DNA of 64,000 bases. Origin: Litsea cubeba. Taxonomy: Eukaryota > Streptophyta > Magnoliopsida > Laurales > Lauraceae. Below, piece after piece: positions 1 to 11,005 of this stretch (its first letter is position 1; each line of letters opens with the position of its first letter). Position numbers and translations under genes: made by a program. The stretch spans positions 76,532,880 to 76,596,879 of the forward strand of contig CM022946.1 of NCBI GenBank assembly GCA_012931725.1. Reading direction: 5' to 3'. The notes beneath the pieces were generated by a model, which saw only the letters and a program-made list of their open reading frames with translations, did no database searches and was not told where the DNA came from.

Positions 1-942
1 AGAGGCCTCCTTATTACATCCACCAACTGACCTGGACTTAGTTACAATCTGCACCAAATTTTCCTGGTGACCATCAGATTCAGACCCACTCAAGGCCCCC
101 CTCAAGGAATAAGTAGCGAAAGCTGCAGCCACCTTCCTCCTAAAAGGAGCATTACCCTCTCTCCCCTTAAAAGCTTCATTTAACTTCTTAAGCTTAGCTT
201 TAACAATAGGGAATGAAACCGATCTCTTAGCTTTAGCACCTCCTATAATACCCTTCGAGCCCTTCTAGTAAGATAACTGCTGAGCAGCAGAATGGGCAGA
301 AAAATGGCTTCCCAAATGAGTGGAAAGAAAAGTTGGGCCTTGATTAGCAAAAACAGGCTCAACTGAAAGGCCCAAGCCCACTTTCCTAGAGAAACTTTCT
401 GACTGAAATGAAATGGGACCCACCGATTGACAAACTGCGTACTGGCGGGCAAGGGACTTGATACATCTGGCCAAACATTTTGCCACATCATCAGGCCAGC
501 TATTAGCTCCCAGAGAAACTAATGCATTAATTTTCTCCATCCTATCCAGTAACTGGATATCCACACCATCCATCTCACAACCTTCACCACCAGTGAAGGG
601 GTTGACCGAGCCAACTGGAAGCACGTGGATGGCGCTGTTGTGAATCTTTGTTGCAGACCTATTCCCATGCCTACAACAAGTTTTCCCTGCTGCCACATAG
701 GCACTGATGAGATTAGCACCAGGGTCCATGCGTCTCCCCTTTCCCCTTCTATGATAAACCTTCCCCCTAGCCTTAGCCCCCTCCACCCTAACTTCCTTAG
801 CTAGGATACGGACCGGCGAGCGCTCCAGAAGCACCAGAATCAAATATATAAAGCACAGTTGCGCTAGTTGTGATAGAGAAGGGGGAAATGGTTGCAGAAA
901 ATGCTGAAGCCAAAGAAGGCCTAGTGCCAGAGGAGAGATCAC
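1..942 (-). pseudogene. Unidentified ORF fragment, runs off left edge
   Basis: A minus-strand frame is open from 942 to 265 (225 codons). It ends in a TAG and then stays open in the same frame to the window edge, apart from that one stop, for about 85 more codons. The product is rich in Lys, Arg and Ser, with a short basic stretch near residues 60-70 and a small hydrophobic N terminus. I recognise no domain. The setting and the single stop would fit a non-LTR retrotransposon ORF or an old gene fragment, but neither is shown by a motif. The true start is not known. Low confidence. Confidence 0.25.
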
Positions 943-1893
943 CTCCTGGAGTTGCTCATAATAACGGTATGAATCTATGATGTAATTAAGAACAAAGAAC
1001 TAAAGAGGCAAAAGAGCCGTGGAGAGAGTTGCATGTTGAGTAATTATCTGTGGACGATGCTGAGGGTGATTAGATCGCCAATGTGAAACCTTTGGATGGA
1101 GAGGACAGTCGTACTTTTAGTGTGCTGCTTTCAGTAGTTGCAAATGTCAGATGTTCCGCTAGTTTTACGATGGCCAAGGAGTCCAGGCTGTCGAGCAGGA
1201 AATGTAGATACAATGACATGATCCACGTCTATGTTCCTCTCGATAGCAAGAGATGACCGAGTTTGTTCTTATAACAATAATTTAGACAAAGACATATCAA
1301 CCAAGGGAAGAGATCAATGTAAGAAAATACTCCTTACATGTTCATAATGCCTTTAAAAATTGTACAATCCTAATTTCTTGTGGTATGTCAAAGCATAGCA
1401 AAGTCAACAGTACACAAGAATAGTAGCTCATAAATGGCAGCTGATCTCATAGAGTTGTCATTTTTACATAAACAGCTCAAATGGAATCATCTCTTTGGTA
1501 GCATTCCCAATCTCCCATTCCAGCTGGTATCTTTTAACAGAGTTGGTTTCAAGTTTCAACATAGAATCGAGCTAGGTTGTCCCAAGCATCCATAGGACGA
1601 GCAAATTTTGAAAGCTAAAACCGATGTTGGGATCAACAGAGTGGCAAGCCACGAATTAATTTCACTAATATCAGATTTCCATTCTTCTTTCATGGAAGGA
1701 TCTATGACTTTCTCTATTTAGGTGGAAACATATTTCCAAAGTCCGAATAAGCATAGTTTGTCAAGCGACAAGATATGAATGAATATTTGGTTTGGTTGCA
1801 TGCATAACTTGTTTCTAATTGTTTTGAATGACATCATATAAGTAATGTTCGATAAAGAAGACCCCGTTTGAGTTTGGAGCTTGGAGCTGATTC
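943..1893. other. Stretch without recognisable gene
   Basis: About 950 bases of AT-rich sequence. The only open frame over 60 codons (1718-1918, minus) resembles nothing known to me. I see no LTR, tandem repeat or RNA gene here. Confidence 0.5.
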
Positions 1894-2164
1894 TCAAGTT
1901 GCTAACCAATAAACCCAAAATGCCTAGGCATTAAAGGTGCGGAAAACTAACTACTTAACACCCCTCCTTAGGCGGGCAGACGGCCGTACAAGACGCAGCA
2001 TGGGGCCTTTTTGCCCTACACATGCTCCCACACACAAAACGCGGCATTTGACCCTTTTGTCGCCCTGCGCGGATTCGAACCCGGATGTGTATACCATCTC
2101 AAGTTGCTAACCAATACATCCACAATGCTTAGGCGCTAAAGGTGCGGCAAAGTAACTACTTAAC
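1894..2164 (-). mobile_element. Tandem SINE-like repeat, tRNA-derived head
   Basis: On the minus strand an RNA polymerase III-type B box (GGTTCGAATCC, at 2071-2081) lies about 48 bases after an A-box-like AGCATTGTGG (at 2120-2129), the spacing found in tRNA-derived SINEs. A head segment of about 69 bases occurs twice in the same orientation, at 2096-2164 and 1894-1962. Both copies share CTCAAGTTGCTAACCAATA and TAACTACTTAACAC when read on the plus strand. The left copy lacks the B box, so this looks like one unit followed by a truncated second one with a period near 202 bases. A folded functional tRNA is not supported. A non-SINE short repeat remains possible. Confidence 0.5.
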
Positions 2165-2237
2165 ACTGATGGCAAGCAAAAATCGCAGTAGAAGCTTCAA
2201 GCTCAAGAATACAGGTTCATTTTGTTGATTCTCTAAT

Positions 2238-5200
2238 TGTAACATCCCGAAATTCCAAGGTTGTAATTAGTCTAGTTAATTGTGCTTTTAGTTAATTAAG
2301 CTCGTTTATAAGCCAAATAGGTCCGATTAATCATTAGGATCGTGTGTGAGAAGTTGGGTTGAGATCCGAGCCCGTTTGGGTACAGTAGGGGTGTGTGTCG
2401 CTATTTCCGAAAAGTTCCGAGGGATTTTTAGTATTTTCCGCTTTTTGAGATTTTGCCACCATCAGGTAGACTACCTAATTTCCCAGACTTTGTCCTTCTG
2501 CTGTATTCCGATCCGGACCCTCGAACCCGACCCAAAACCGGACCTGATCCGAACCCACCTAAACTTATTTTATTAATTTTCCCAAAGTCAAACCCCACCC
2601 CACCTCATCATTTTACTCCCATCATTACCCCACCCCTCACCCACGTGAGACCCATCTCCCCTTTTTCTCATTTCCCTCTTTTAGGTTAAAAGACCATTTC
2701 CCTATCTTCTCATTCACTCCACACACAGCAGCCTCCATCTCCATTTTTCTCATCCCTCTCTTTCTCCCATCACTCTCGTTCTCCCTCTCACTGTGTCGCT
2801 GCCGCCGGACCCCGAACACACCGGCGATCACCACCATCTCCTCCTCCTCTCTCTTCTCCACTCTCTCATCTCAGCTCTCTTTCACTCACCTCACTGCACC
2901 ACTGTCCCCGAGCCACCTCCTCACCGTCGGCGACCACCACCACCACCACCGAGCTCCCCCATCTCCGGCGAACACCCAGCCCATGCCATCTCTCTATTTC
3001 CCCTATTTCCCTTTCTCTGTTTCTCTTTCTTTCTCTGTTTTCCTCTTTCTTCTCTCTTCCTCACTCACTTCACTCACTGCCCACATGACTGAGTACCCAT
3101 CTCACCATTTCCTCTCTCGCTTTAATCCTTTCTCTCTGTTCTCTTTTCTTTCTTTCTCCATTCTCTTTCTCTCTGTTTTCACCATTTCCCTTGCCCAGTG
3201 GGCCACGAGCATCTTCACCACCAACTTTGTGGGCCACCAATCAAGTGGGCCCCACAACCTCCAATCATCACCATCATCTTCGTGTGGACCCCGCGAGCAT
3301 CTCATCCTCAATTTCAAGACACCACTCCATTCCCTTCACTGTTTGGTAAACTCCCCTTTCCCTAGGTTTGGTTTATGTGCTTTGGGTGTGGAGTTGTCTT
3401 AAGATAGCTTAGAGCTTCCCTTTCTTTTAGTTTTATTTTTTAATTTAGTTTTTACTTTGCTAATTATCCCTTAGGTTTGGTTTGTTGGGCTATGGAACTA
3501 AGATTTGTGGATTTGGGCAATTTCAACCAAAGGCAAGTTAATCTATATATTTATACTTTGATATGTTGTTTCTTCCTTGACTTGATGATTGATTATGTCT
3601 AGATGACACTATGCTCTAATCTAGATAGTTTTTAATTGAGAACATGATAATCTTATTTAATTGCTTTAATGATTTGGATTGATAATTAAATGGATAGATT
3701 GATAGGATTATTGGACTTGGGATGACATGGTTTTATCCTTGATTTGTTGTTAAACATGTTCAGGGACTTGGGAATTGAAATGGACCATTTACACTTTAGT
3801 TACAGAACTGATGTTCTGTAACCGTAGTGTAGTCAGTCGACCAAACATGGATGTTGGTCGACCGAACACACAGGGTCAGGTGTTCTGGATGCCTGATCAT
3901 TTCACTGTTTACATTTAAATGGTTACAACTGTCAGTCGACCGAACTTGGGTCTCGGTCGACCGAACATGAAAGAGGTCGACCGACCAATGGTGGGGTCGA
4001 CCTGGACAACTGCTGGGAACCTTTTGAAGGGTCTTTTTGACCTCTTTTTCTATTGGACTTGTATGGAACCTTAGCTACCTTTTTGGACTCATTTGACTTG
4101 ATACGAGGAATGTTTAAGGCATGCATTTTCTCGTTGTTATTCCTGTTTTCTTGGTTTTTCAACTTATATCAATCTTGAACGGTACAGGACAACATGATAC
4201 CCTCTTTTATATCTGTGCACGAAGATTGTTTATTCGGGTATCGCGAACCTTATTCCTTTCGTTGACTGAATAGAGTTGTATGAGGCTACGGTAATAACTA
4301 TTGACATAAAATTGGATTGTTTATCGCTCTCGATTCTAAATTGTACCATTTGGTACTTTCTACATGAAATGCTCATGTTCCATAGATTGCTTTAGTTGCT
4401 TTGGTTTGGGAATCACATGATGAACTTAGATGATGACCTAGGATCCCCTTGATGTCTTGTTTATCTTGTATTTGATTGATAGAAGTGTTGAGATTAGGCG
4501 GCTTTGATCGTAAAAGCTTGATGAGGACTACTATGGTATTGATACTTGAATAAGCTTGCTTGATGGTCTTGATTTGATTGATGGAAAGTAGTCTCTCAAT
4601 TGTTCATGAATCTTGTTCACGCAAGAAAGCCTAGTCTCCTCACTATTACTTGTCTAGGACTCTTGTGTCAGGCATCACTCAGCTGTTAACGCCCAACATA
4701 GGGTGGGGCACCACCTGTATGAGGACCTTGGTTTGAAAGTCTGCGCAGTACTACTTTTTACATTTTGATGGATTGTACACCATCGGATACATCTTGCATT
4801 ATTGATCATGTTTGACCCTTAGTATCCCTCTTGCTTGCTTGCCGGGTTTCATCCCGTGCCACTCTACCACAGCTCTCATGTTGAGCATGGACGGCCATGT
4901 GAAACTATCCGTGGTGTATTAGCTTGTGTGATTTTCCTATTTGCTAGATTGTTTAGGACTCGTACACTATGCACTTCTTATGTCTGAAATGCATATGTTT
5001 CTATTGATCTTGTCTCTTGTCTACTCTGATTCGATATGCATATCTTGTTATCATTTATATATACATTGCTTGCCAACCGTCGTGTTGACGATACTACTCT
5101 TGGTGCATAGGTACCGGGTACTTTTACCTTTGGGATAAGTGGAGGCGTTGCTTCAGGTAGTCTAGCCTGATGACGAGTACGAGTTGTGTGTCGACGGTAT

Positions 5201-5547
5201 TATCGTCGTGGCCAGCACACGAATGTTTTCATACTTTGGTTAGTTTATATTTATTCTCTTTTGGCTTAGGTTTTGATAGAAGCCATTAATTAATACACTT
5301 TTGTTATATTTTGATAAACTTAAATTATAGAAAAGAAAGATGTGCATACTCTGAAATATTGTATCGTAGCATTTGTTAATCATGATGTTCCATTGTGTTT
5401 ATGGCTACCGAGGAAATATTTATACCTCACCGCGGACTTCGATCCTATGGGACACGATTGGGGCTATGTGTTGTTATCTATGTTGGTAAATTTTAATTAG
5501 CCCTAATCTCACGCATTAACCCCGGTTTCACTTTTTGGGGTGCGACA
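2238..5547 (+). repeat. 5' LTR of Tekay-like element
   Basis: Begins TGTAACATCCCG at 2238 and ends TGCGACA at 5547, just before the primer binding site. The first 735 bases match the truncated 3' LTR. Positions 2690-3330 are very rich in C and T, which makes several long but meaningless open frames on both strands. A cluster of GTCGAC motifs lies at 3836-4001. The preceding five bases, CTAAT, could be a target duplication, but the matching right end is missing. Confidence 0.85.
3836..4001. repeat. Cluster of six GTCGAC palindromes in LTR
   Basis: GTCGAC occurs at 3836, 3857, 3935, 3956, 3976 and 3996, mostly inside a wider GGTCGACCGAAC context. The motifs come in pairs about 20 bases apart. 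They lie within the long LTR. A role as regulatory sites is possible but not shown. Confidence 0.6.
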
Positions 5548-5549
5548 AG

Positions 5550-5561
5550 TGGTATCAGAGC
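5550..5561 (+). promoter_or_regulatory. Primer binding site, initiator-Met tRNA
   Basis: TGGTATCAGAGC starts two bases after the LTR end and is the standard complement of the 3' end of plant initiator-Met tRNA. It fixes the LTR boundary at 5547. Confidence 0.9.
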
Positions 5562-6177
5562 GGGCACGTTTTTAGAAATAAAATCTACTAGAAATAAGAG
5601 GACGCGTGTGAGCAATTCGATTCGGTAGTTGGCATCTATACTAATTGTGTATGGATCCTATAATATTGTTTGTTAGTCGAATAGGTGTTTAGTAATATCT
5701 CTTATAGAAATGAATTTGGGGACCAAATTCCTTGTTCGTGGGGATAGAATGTGATGTCTCATTACCCACTGTTTGTGGTTTCAGTACCACAGTTGTGCTA
5801 TAATAAGTGTTTCTTAGTTTTAGTTAGTTTCTTTCTTTGGTTTGTTCGAGGAGTTGCAACCGTCTTGAGACTTTTCCAGTTCGCTGAAGAGGACTTTATA
5901 GCAGATCTTGTTGGAGTTTAGAGTTGCTCTCTATGTTCAGTTCCATGTCATTGTTAGAGATTCAGAGTTTTCTTAGATTAGCAAGCTTCAGTAGATGATT
6001 TGTTCAGGGTTTTCTTCGATTGCCGATTCGTTGGCAGAGTTGATCAGGTAAGTTGTGCTTTTGTGTGGTTAGACAAGTGTGAGATTAGTTTTGAGGAAGA
6101 GATTGACTTCAGATATTACCAACAGTGTTGAGATGTTTCTAGAGTTAGATTGAGATTCGTATAGTTGCAAGTGACAG

Positions 6178-7068
6178 ATGTTCAGTTTGTGGGATAGAGG
6201 AAGCCAGCATACCAGAGTTATTTCAGCTTTGAGATCAGACTGGTTGATTCGAAATGGGTGTGAAGGTTATGATATACCTATGATATGTGAATTTCCGGAT
6301 GTCTTTCCGGAGGAGACACTGGAGTTATCGCTAGTTAGAAAGACTGACTTCACCATTGAACTTGTGTCAGGGATGACACTGATATCCAAGACCGTGTACC
6401 GCGAGGCTCCGGCAGAGTTGAGGACATTGGAAGCGCAATTGCAGGATATGTTAGACAGAAGTTTCATGAAACCAAGTGTATCACCATGAGGTGCACAGAT
6501 TCTTGCACAAATTCTTTTGTGAAAAAGAAGGACAAGCAGTAGATCCAGCGTAAGTGGAAGCAGTGGTCAGTTGGGAAAGCCGAAGATAGTGTAAGAAATC
6601 AGAAGTTTCTTAGAATGGACAGGATATTACAGATAGTTTGTGAAGGAATTCTCTACAACTGCAGCCCCATTGAACAAGTTGATAAGGAATGATGTTTTGT
6701 TGATATGGTCAGAGCAGTGCGAGATCAGTTTTGAGCAGTCGAAGTAGAAGTTGACTACGAACTTTTTTTATCACAGAGACAGTCTTGTGAATTTTACTGG
6801 TGTTTTTGGGATTTTATCGAGATTGGTATTGATGCAGAATGGAAAAAATTAACGACCTATGTGTCAAGACAGCTGAAATAACACGAAAGGGGATACTTTG
6901 ATCATGACTTGGAGATTCCAACAGTGGTTTTAGCTCTAGAGATGTGAATGCACTAACTGTATGGTGATAAATTCGAACTCAGAGCATAGAAATTTACAGT
7001 ACCTGTTTTCCAAGGAGGTTTTAAACTTGAAATAGCAGAGGCCGATGCACTGAGCAGAGATATCAGCT
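6178..7068 (+). pseudogene. Decayed RT and RNase H remnant (Tekay-like)
   Basis: An open frame at 6178-6489 encodes the N-terminal reverse transcriptase region of Ty3/gypsy pol. It has the CEFPDVFPEE motif followed by the segment just before the fingers, ending at the conserved PSVSP. The next part (WGAP/VKKKDG region) is recognisable only as out-of-frame pieces after the stop at 6487. At about 7030-7068 one frame still shows EADALSRD, the usual end of RNase H. The catalytic RT motif is not visible. The sequence is a dead fragment; gag, protease and integrase are not found. Confidence 0.7.
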
Positions 7069-7423
7069 AGTGGGTGATTAATAGCATGTTATGATGTGTG
7101 TACACATTTTTGGCAGAATTAAGGACGGTAAGAGGAATGACCTAGAGTTGGCCAAGATGATAGAAAAGATTGCAAGAAGACCAAAGTTCAGACTCGTGGA
7201 GGGTGTGTTGTTGTCAAGGCAGATTGTTTGTGTCAGATGTTAGTTATGTCAGACAGAGTTATGGAGTTGCAAGAAGATTGTGGGTCAGATTGCAAGCAGC
7301 TTGAGCACTATCTTGAGTTTCACCGTAGCTTGTCACCTTCAGACTTCAGAGGTCGAGTTTAGTTAGACTAACCAAATCCTTTACCTTTGATAGATTTAGT
7401 CATTTGGAGGACCAAATGTTCTA

Positions 7424-7435
7424 AGGAGGGAAGGA
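7424..7435 (+). promoter_or_regulatory. Polypurine tract of Tekay-like element
   Basis: AGGAGGGAAGGA directly abuts the TGTAACATCC start of the 3' LTR at 7436, the expected plus-strand priming site. Confidence 0.8.
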
Positions 7436-8147
7436 TGTAACATCCCGAAATTCCAAGGTTGTAATTAGTCTAGTTAATTATGCTTTTAGTTAATTAAGCT
7501 CGTTTATAAGCCAAATAGGTCCGAGTAATCATTAGGATCGTGTGTGCGAAGTTGGGTTGAGATCCGAGCCCGTTTGGGTACAATAGGGGTGTGTGTCGCT
7601 ATTTTCGGAAAGTTCCGAGGGCTTTTTAGTATTTCTCGCTTTTCGAGATTTTGGCACCATCGGGTAGACTATGTAATTTCCCAGACTTTGTCCTTCTGTT
7701 GTATTCTGATCCGGAGCCTCGAACCCGACCCAAAACCGGAACTGACCTGAACCCACCTAAACTTATTTTATTAAGTTTCCCAAAGTCAAACCCCACCCCA
7801 CCTCATCATCTTACTCCCATCATTACCCCACCCGTCACCCACGTGAGACCCATCTCCCTTTTTCCCATTTCCCTCTTTTAGGTCAAAAGACCATTTCCCC
7901 CTCTTCTCATTCACTCCACACATAGCAGCCTCCATCTCCTTTTTTCTCATCCCTCTCTTTCTCCCATCTCTCTCGTTCTCCCTCTCACTGTGTCGCTGCC
8001 GCCGGACCCCGAACACACCGGCGATCACCACCATCTCCTCCTCCACTCTCTCATCTCAGCTCTCTTTCACTCACCTCACCGCACCACTGTCCCCGAGCCA
8101 CCTCCTCACCGTCGGCGACCACCACCACCACCACCGAGCTTCCCCAT
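7436..8147 (+). repeat. 3' LTR of Tekay-like element, truncated
   Basis: Matches 2238 to about 2971 of the 5' LTR with scattered substitutions. Similarity ends in a CACCAC run followed by CCCCAT at about 8147; the remaining 2.6 kb of the LTR is absent. From 8148 the sequence is reversed pol of a Tat element. The break could be a deletion, an inversion or another rearrangement. Confidence 0.8.
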
Positions 8148-8640
8148 ACCGAATTTAGGGCTTGGCTCCCAGGCAGCTCATCGACCTTGGTGACTTCGCT
8201 TCCATGCCCTATTCCCCCTAGTTCGGTGCCGAGCTCGGTTTGGGCTGATGCCGAGCTTGGGGAGACGAACTCAACAATGAAATTTGCCAAAATCTGGGCT
8301 TTGATCGCAGTCCTGGGTCGATATTGGATATCATACTGCCCCAGTTTGACCGCCCACTTGAAGATCCTACCTGAAAAGTCAGCTTTTTTGAAGATAGACC
8401 GGAGCGGGTGCTCCGTAACAACCACAATGGTGTGGGACTGAAAATAATGAGAGAGCTTGCAAGAGGCACTGACGAGTGCTAACGCGAGCTTCTCGAGTAA
8501 GAGGTATCTGGTCTCGGCATCTAGAAGGATCTTGCTCGTGTAATAGATCGGTTTTTGTACTTTATCTTCCTCTCTAACGAGGACAGAGCTCACCGCATGA
8601 TCCGAGACTGCCAGATATAAGTACAACGTCTCCCCCGAGG
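8148..8640 (-). pseudogene. RNase H, 3'-truncated (Tat, minus fragment)
   Basis: This domain removes the RNA strand during reverse transcription. The frame shows LYLAVSDHAVSSVL, YYTSKILLDAETRY and KWAVKLGQYDIQYRPR, as in the first RNase H of Tat elements. It continues into the linker (FIVEFVSPSS) and then changes abruptly at about 8,148 into antisense Tekay LTR. The second, archaeal-type RNase H and integrase are missing. Confidence 0.75.
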
Positions 8641-9406
8641 TTGGGGTAGAGAGCAAGGGTGGTGAAGAAAGATAGGTTTTAAGTGCTTGCAGTGCTTGGT
8701 TGCACTCAGGGGTCCATTGAAAATTTAAGTTTTTCCTTAGAAGCTGAAAGAAAGGCCTGCACTTATCTGACGATCTGCTGATGAATCGGTTGAGCGCGGC
8801 GGCCATGCCAGTTAGCTTTTGGACCTCCTTTGTAGTTGTCAGACTCTGGACTCCCAAGATCACCGTGATCTAGTCCGGATTGGCTTCTATCCCTCTCCGT
8901 GTCACTAAACTTCCGAAGAATTTACCGGAAGCGACGCCGAAAGCGCATTTGGAGGCGTTCAACTTGAGCTTGAACTCCTTGAGTATACCGAAGACTTGAG
9001 CCAAATCTGCCAGATGGTCGTGAGATTGCTTGGATTTGATGACCATGTCGTCGATATATACTTCGATAGTTTTGCCAAGCTGAGCCTAAAACATCTTCGT
9101 GACTAGCCGCTGGTAGGTTGCCCCCGCGTTTTTCAAACCAAAGGGCATCATCACCTTGTAACAATAAGTGCCGCGGGGGGTAATGAATGCAGTCTTCTCC
9201 TCGTCTGGCTCAAACATCGGGATCTGGTGGTATCCCCGATAAGCATCGAGCAAGCTCATCCTATCGTGGGCAGCAGTGGCGTCGATCATTTGATCGATTT
9301 TCGGAAGCGGGAAGCTGTCCTTCGGGCAAGCTTTGTTGAGTTCGGTGAAATCGACGCACAGCCTCCACTTGCCAGTATTCTTCTTGATGACCACCTTGTT
9401 GGCTAA
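8641..9406 (-). pseudogene. Reverse transcriptase (Tat, minus fragment)
   Basis: RNA-directed DNA polymerase domain. VCVDFTELNKACPKD-type motifs (here LCVDFTELNKACPKD) lie at about 9,310-9,360 and the MPFGLKNAGATYQR motif at about 9,120-9,160; the catalytic YIDDMVIKSK follows at about 9,040. The MPFG motif carries one extra Met (MMPFG), an in-frame insertion. Stops at about 9,090 (TAG, expected Gln in MFQAQLGK) and about 8,872 (TAG, expected Gln in PDQIT) break the frame. Both fit CAG-to-TAG. A dead copy. Confidence 0.75.
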
Positions 9407-10302
9407 CTAGACCGGGTACTGGACTTCTCTGATCACTTCAGCCTTTAGCAACCTGTCGACCTTTTCGACCACGGCTTCTGTCTGTGGCAAACCTGTCCTG
9501 CGGGCTTTTTGCATCACGGGCTTGTGGTTGGGATCTACGTTCAGCTTGTGACACATAATTCCGGGGCCGATCCCAGGCATTTCGCTCGGAGTCCAGGCGA
9601 AGACATCTATGTTCTGCATCAAGAATTTTGAGAGCTTGGTCCTCTCGGGGTCGGCAAGCTGGCTACCTAGTAGGAAGAATCTGTCTAGGTAGAGAGGATC
9701 GATCCTGATCTCAGCTAGATCCTCGATGCTCTTCTTCTCAAGTTCTCGGCCGATCTCGTCTAGCTCCCTTTCGAGTTTCGCCACATGTACTTGCCCTGGC
9801 TCTTTTTCTCCAGGAACTACGGCCATCATGCACTGCTTGGCCATTTGCTGATCTCCTCCCACAATGATCACTTCTATTCTGCCCTCCTTGTTCTCAAGCA
9901 AGAACTTCAGCTTCTGGTGGAGAGTGGAGGGAATTGCCTCCATATTATGGATCCAAGTCCTACCCATAATAGCATTGTAGGGGGAGGGAGCGTCTACTAC
10001 TAGGAAGTCGGTCATCACGGAGGCTCCACCCACTCGGGTCTCCAAAGTGACCTTTCCTTTGGGGTAGACCGGTTTGGCGCTGAATCCTATTAGAGGCGTA
10101 CGAGTCTCTTTTAAATCAGCCTCCGATAGCCCCATCTTTTTGAAACATCTGAAGTAGAGGATTTCGGAGGAGCTGAGGAGTCAATGAGGATTCTCTTCAT
10201 TGTAAAGTCCCGTAGCTTCAATGTTAGGAGCAGAGGATCGTTATGGGGGAGCTGAACTCCTTCGAGGTCTTTTTTCCGAAAAACAGATGGCTGGGCGCTC
10301 AC
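9407..10302 (-). pseudogene. Protease and linker (Tat, minus fragment)
   Basis: Retropepsin region. One frame (10,302-10,111) holds LPHNDPLLL and the active-site segment RILIDSSA, where D-S-S replaces the more usual D-S/T-G. A shift near 10,150 leads into a second frame (10,135-9,407) with the conserved YNAIMGRTW segment of the protease C-terminal part. The linker to RT follows and includes VFAWTPSEMPGI. The frame ends in a TAG where related copies have Trp (VWLAN), a G-to-A type change. Confidence 0.7.
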
Positions 10303-10995
10303 GCCGTGCTCTCTTAGACGCTGGTCCGAGCTCGGCCCTCATCACTTCTTTCCCATGAGAAGTCTGTCTGGCCTCGGCACGACCCTGGGTGTTGCCCTTT
10401 GGGAAAGCGGAGGGCATAGAGTGTGCGAGGTGGATGACGTTGATGATCTTCTCCGACTCGTCGCTGTCTGGATCCTTGTCACCGCTTTGATGGTTCCGGC
10501 TGCCACCAATATCCCCCGTTTTGATGTAATCATTCAGGTGGCCTTCCTTGGCAAGCTTCTCTAGGTGTGACTTCAAAATCCTGCACTCCTCGGTTTTATG
10601 CCCATTTTGCTTGTGGTAGGCGCAAAACCTGCTCTGGTCTCGGGAGGAGGGATCACCCTGCATAGGCTGAGGCCAGCTGAAGTATGGTTGCTGCATGATT
10701 TTATTCATGATCTGATGGATCGTTTCCTTGAAGGTGGTGTTCACAGCTTTGTAGGAATTGGAGGGAGGCCTGGGCTTCTTGCTACCCCCTGATTTGGACG
10801 CTGGGGCTTTCGCCGAGGTGGCCGAAACCCAAGCTTGGTTCGGCTCCTCTTTTCTGAAGGGCCTCTTATCCTTCTTATGAGGCTGGTCGCCCTTATCCTT
10901 GCGCCCTATGCCGTATCTTTCTCGGGTCCGAATATCATCTTCTTCTTGGACAATGTAGCGGTCAGTAAGTCCCATCATTCCCGCCACTTCAATGG
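10241..10995 (-). pseudogene. gag C-terminal half (Tat, minus fragment)
   Basis: Gag builds the particle that packages element RNA. Here only the part after the capsid-like domain remains. It starts near 10,995 at a segment matching the RYIVQEEDDIR region, continues through a basic Lys/Arg-rich linker, and reaches a nucleic-acid-binding knuckle around 10,590-10,640 with spacing C-X2-H-X4-H-X4-C (CAYHKQNGHKTEEC). This CHHC form, rather than CCHC, is shared by all three other Tat gags in the window. The open frame formally extends to 11,239, but that part is antisense reading of Tat1 gag. The frame is lost near 10,280, before protease. Confidence 0.7.
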
Positions 10996-11005
10996 CGACA
11001 GGGAT
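10985..11005. other. Head-to-head junction of two Tat elements
   Basis: To the left, minus-strand gag can be followed to about 10,998; to the right, plus-strand gag of Tat1 begins at about 10,994 (GDRDVAAQ, matching GGDIATQN in Tat2). The two reading directions meet with little or no filler. Both 5' LTRs and gag N termini are lost. Confidence 0.7.

Larger units (their letters stand above)
2238..8147 (+). mobile_element. Tekay/Del-like Ty3/gypsy element, internally deleted
   Basis: Two copies of a long terminal repeat starting TGTAACATCCCG flank only 1.9 kb of internal DNA. The 5' LTR is 3,310 bases and ends in GACA two bases before a primer site for initiator-Met tRNA. A purine tract precedes the 3' copy. 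Long LTRs with this start and a Met primer are usual in chromovirus Tekay/Del elements, but no chromodomain is left to confirm the lineage. Gag, protease, integrase and most of pol are gone, and the 3' LTR stops after about 712 bases where a minus-strand Tat fragment begins. The shared LTR parts differ by a few percent by eye, so this is older than the 23-kb and copia insertions. Confidence 0.85.
8148..10995 (-). mobile_element. Minus-strand Tat (Ty3/gypsy) fragment, no LTRs
   Basis: Reading leftwards, this piece holds the C-terminal half of gag, protease, reverse transcriptase and the first RNase H, in the normal Ty3/gypsy order. It breaks off just before the second RNase H. Neither LTR is present. 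Its protein is closer to Tat2 than to the adjoining plus-strand Tat1: for example, the linker after the zinc knuckle shares EKIINVIHLA and HGKEVMRAELGPA with Tat2. So the head-to-head join with Tat1 is between two different elements, not an inverted copy. Confidence 0.8.

Noticed and set aside
2071..2129. Possible tRNA gene on the minus strand
   Set aside because: Only A and B boxes are present; the acceptor and anticodon stems do not form, and the unit is repeated as in a SINE.
2346..3402. Several open frames in the Tekay LTR (for example 2793-3092, 2983-3402)
   Set aside because: They arise from a C/T-rich tract, encode Pro/Ser/Phe runs, and are partly repeated in the 3' LTR. No domain and no coding logic.
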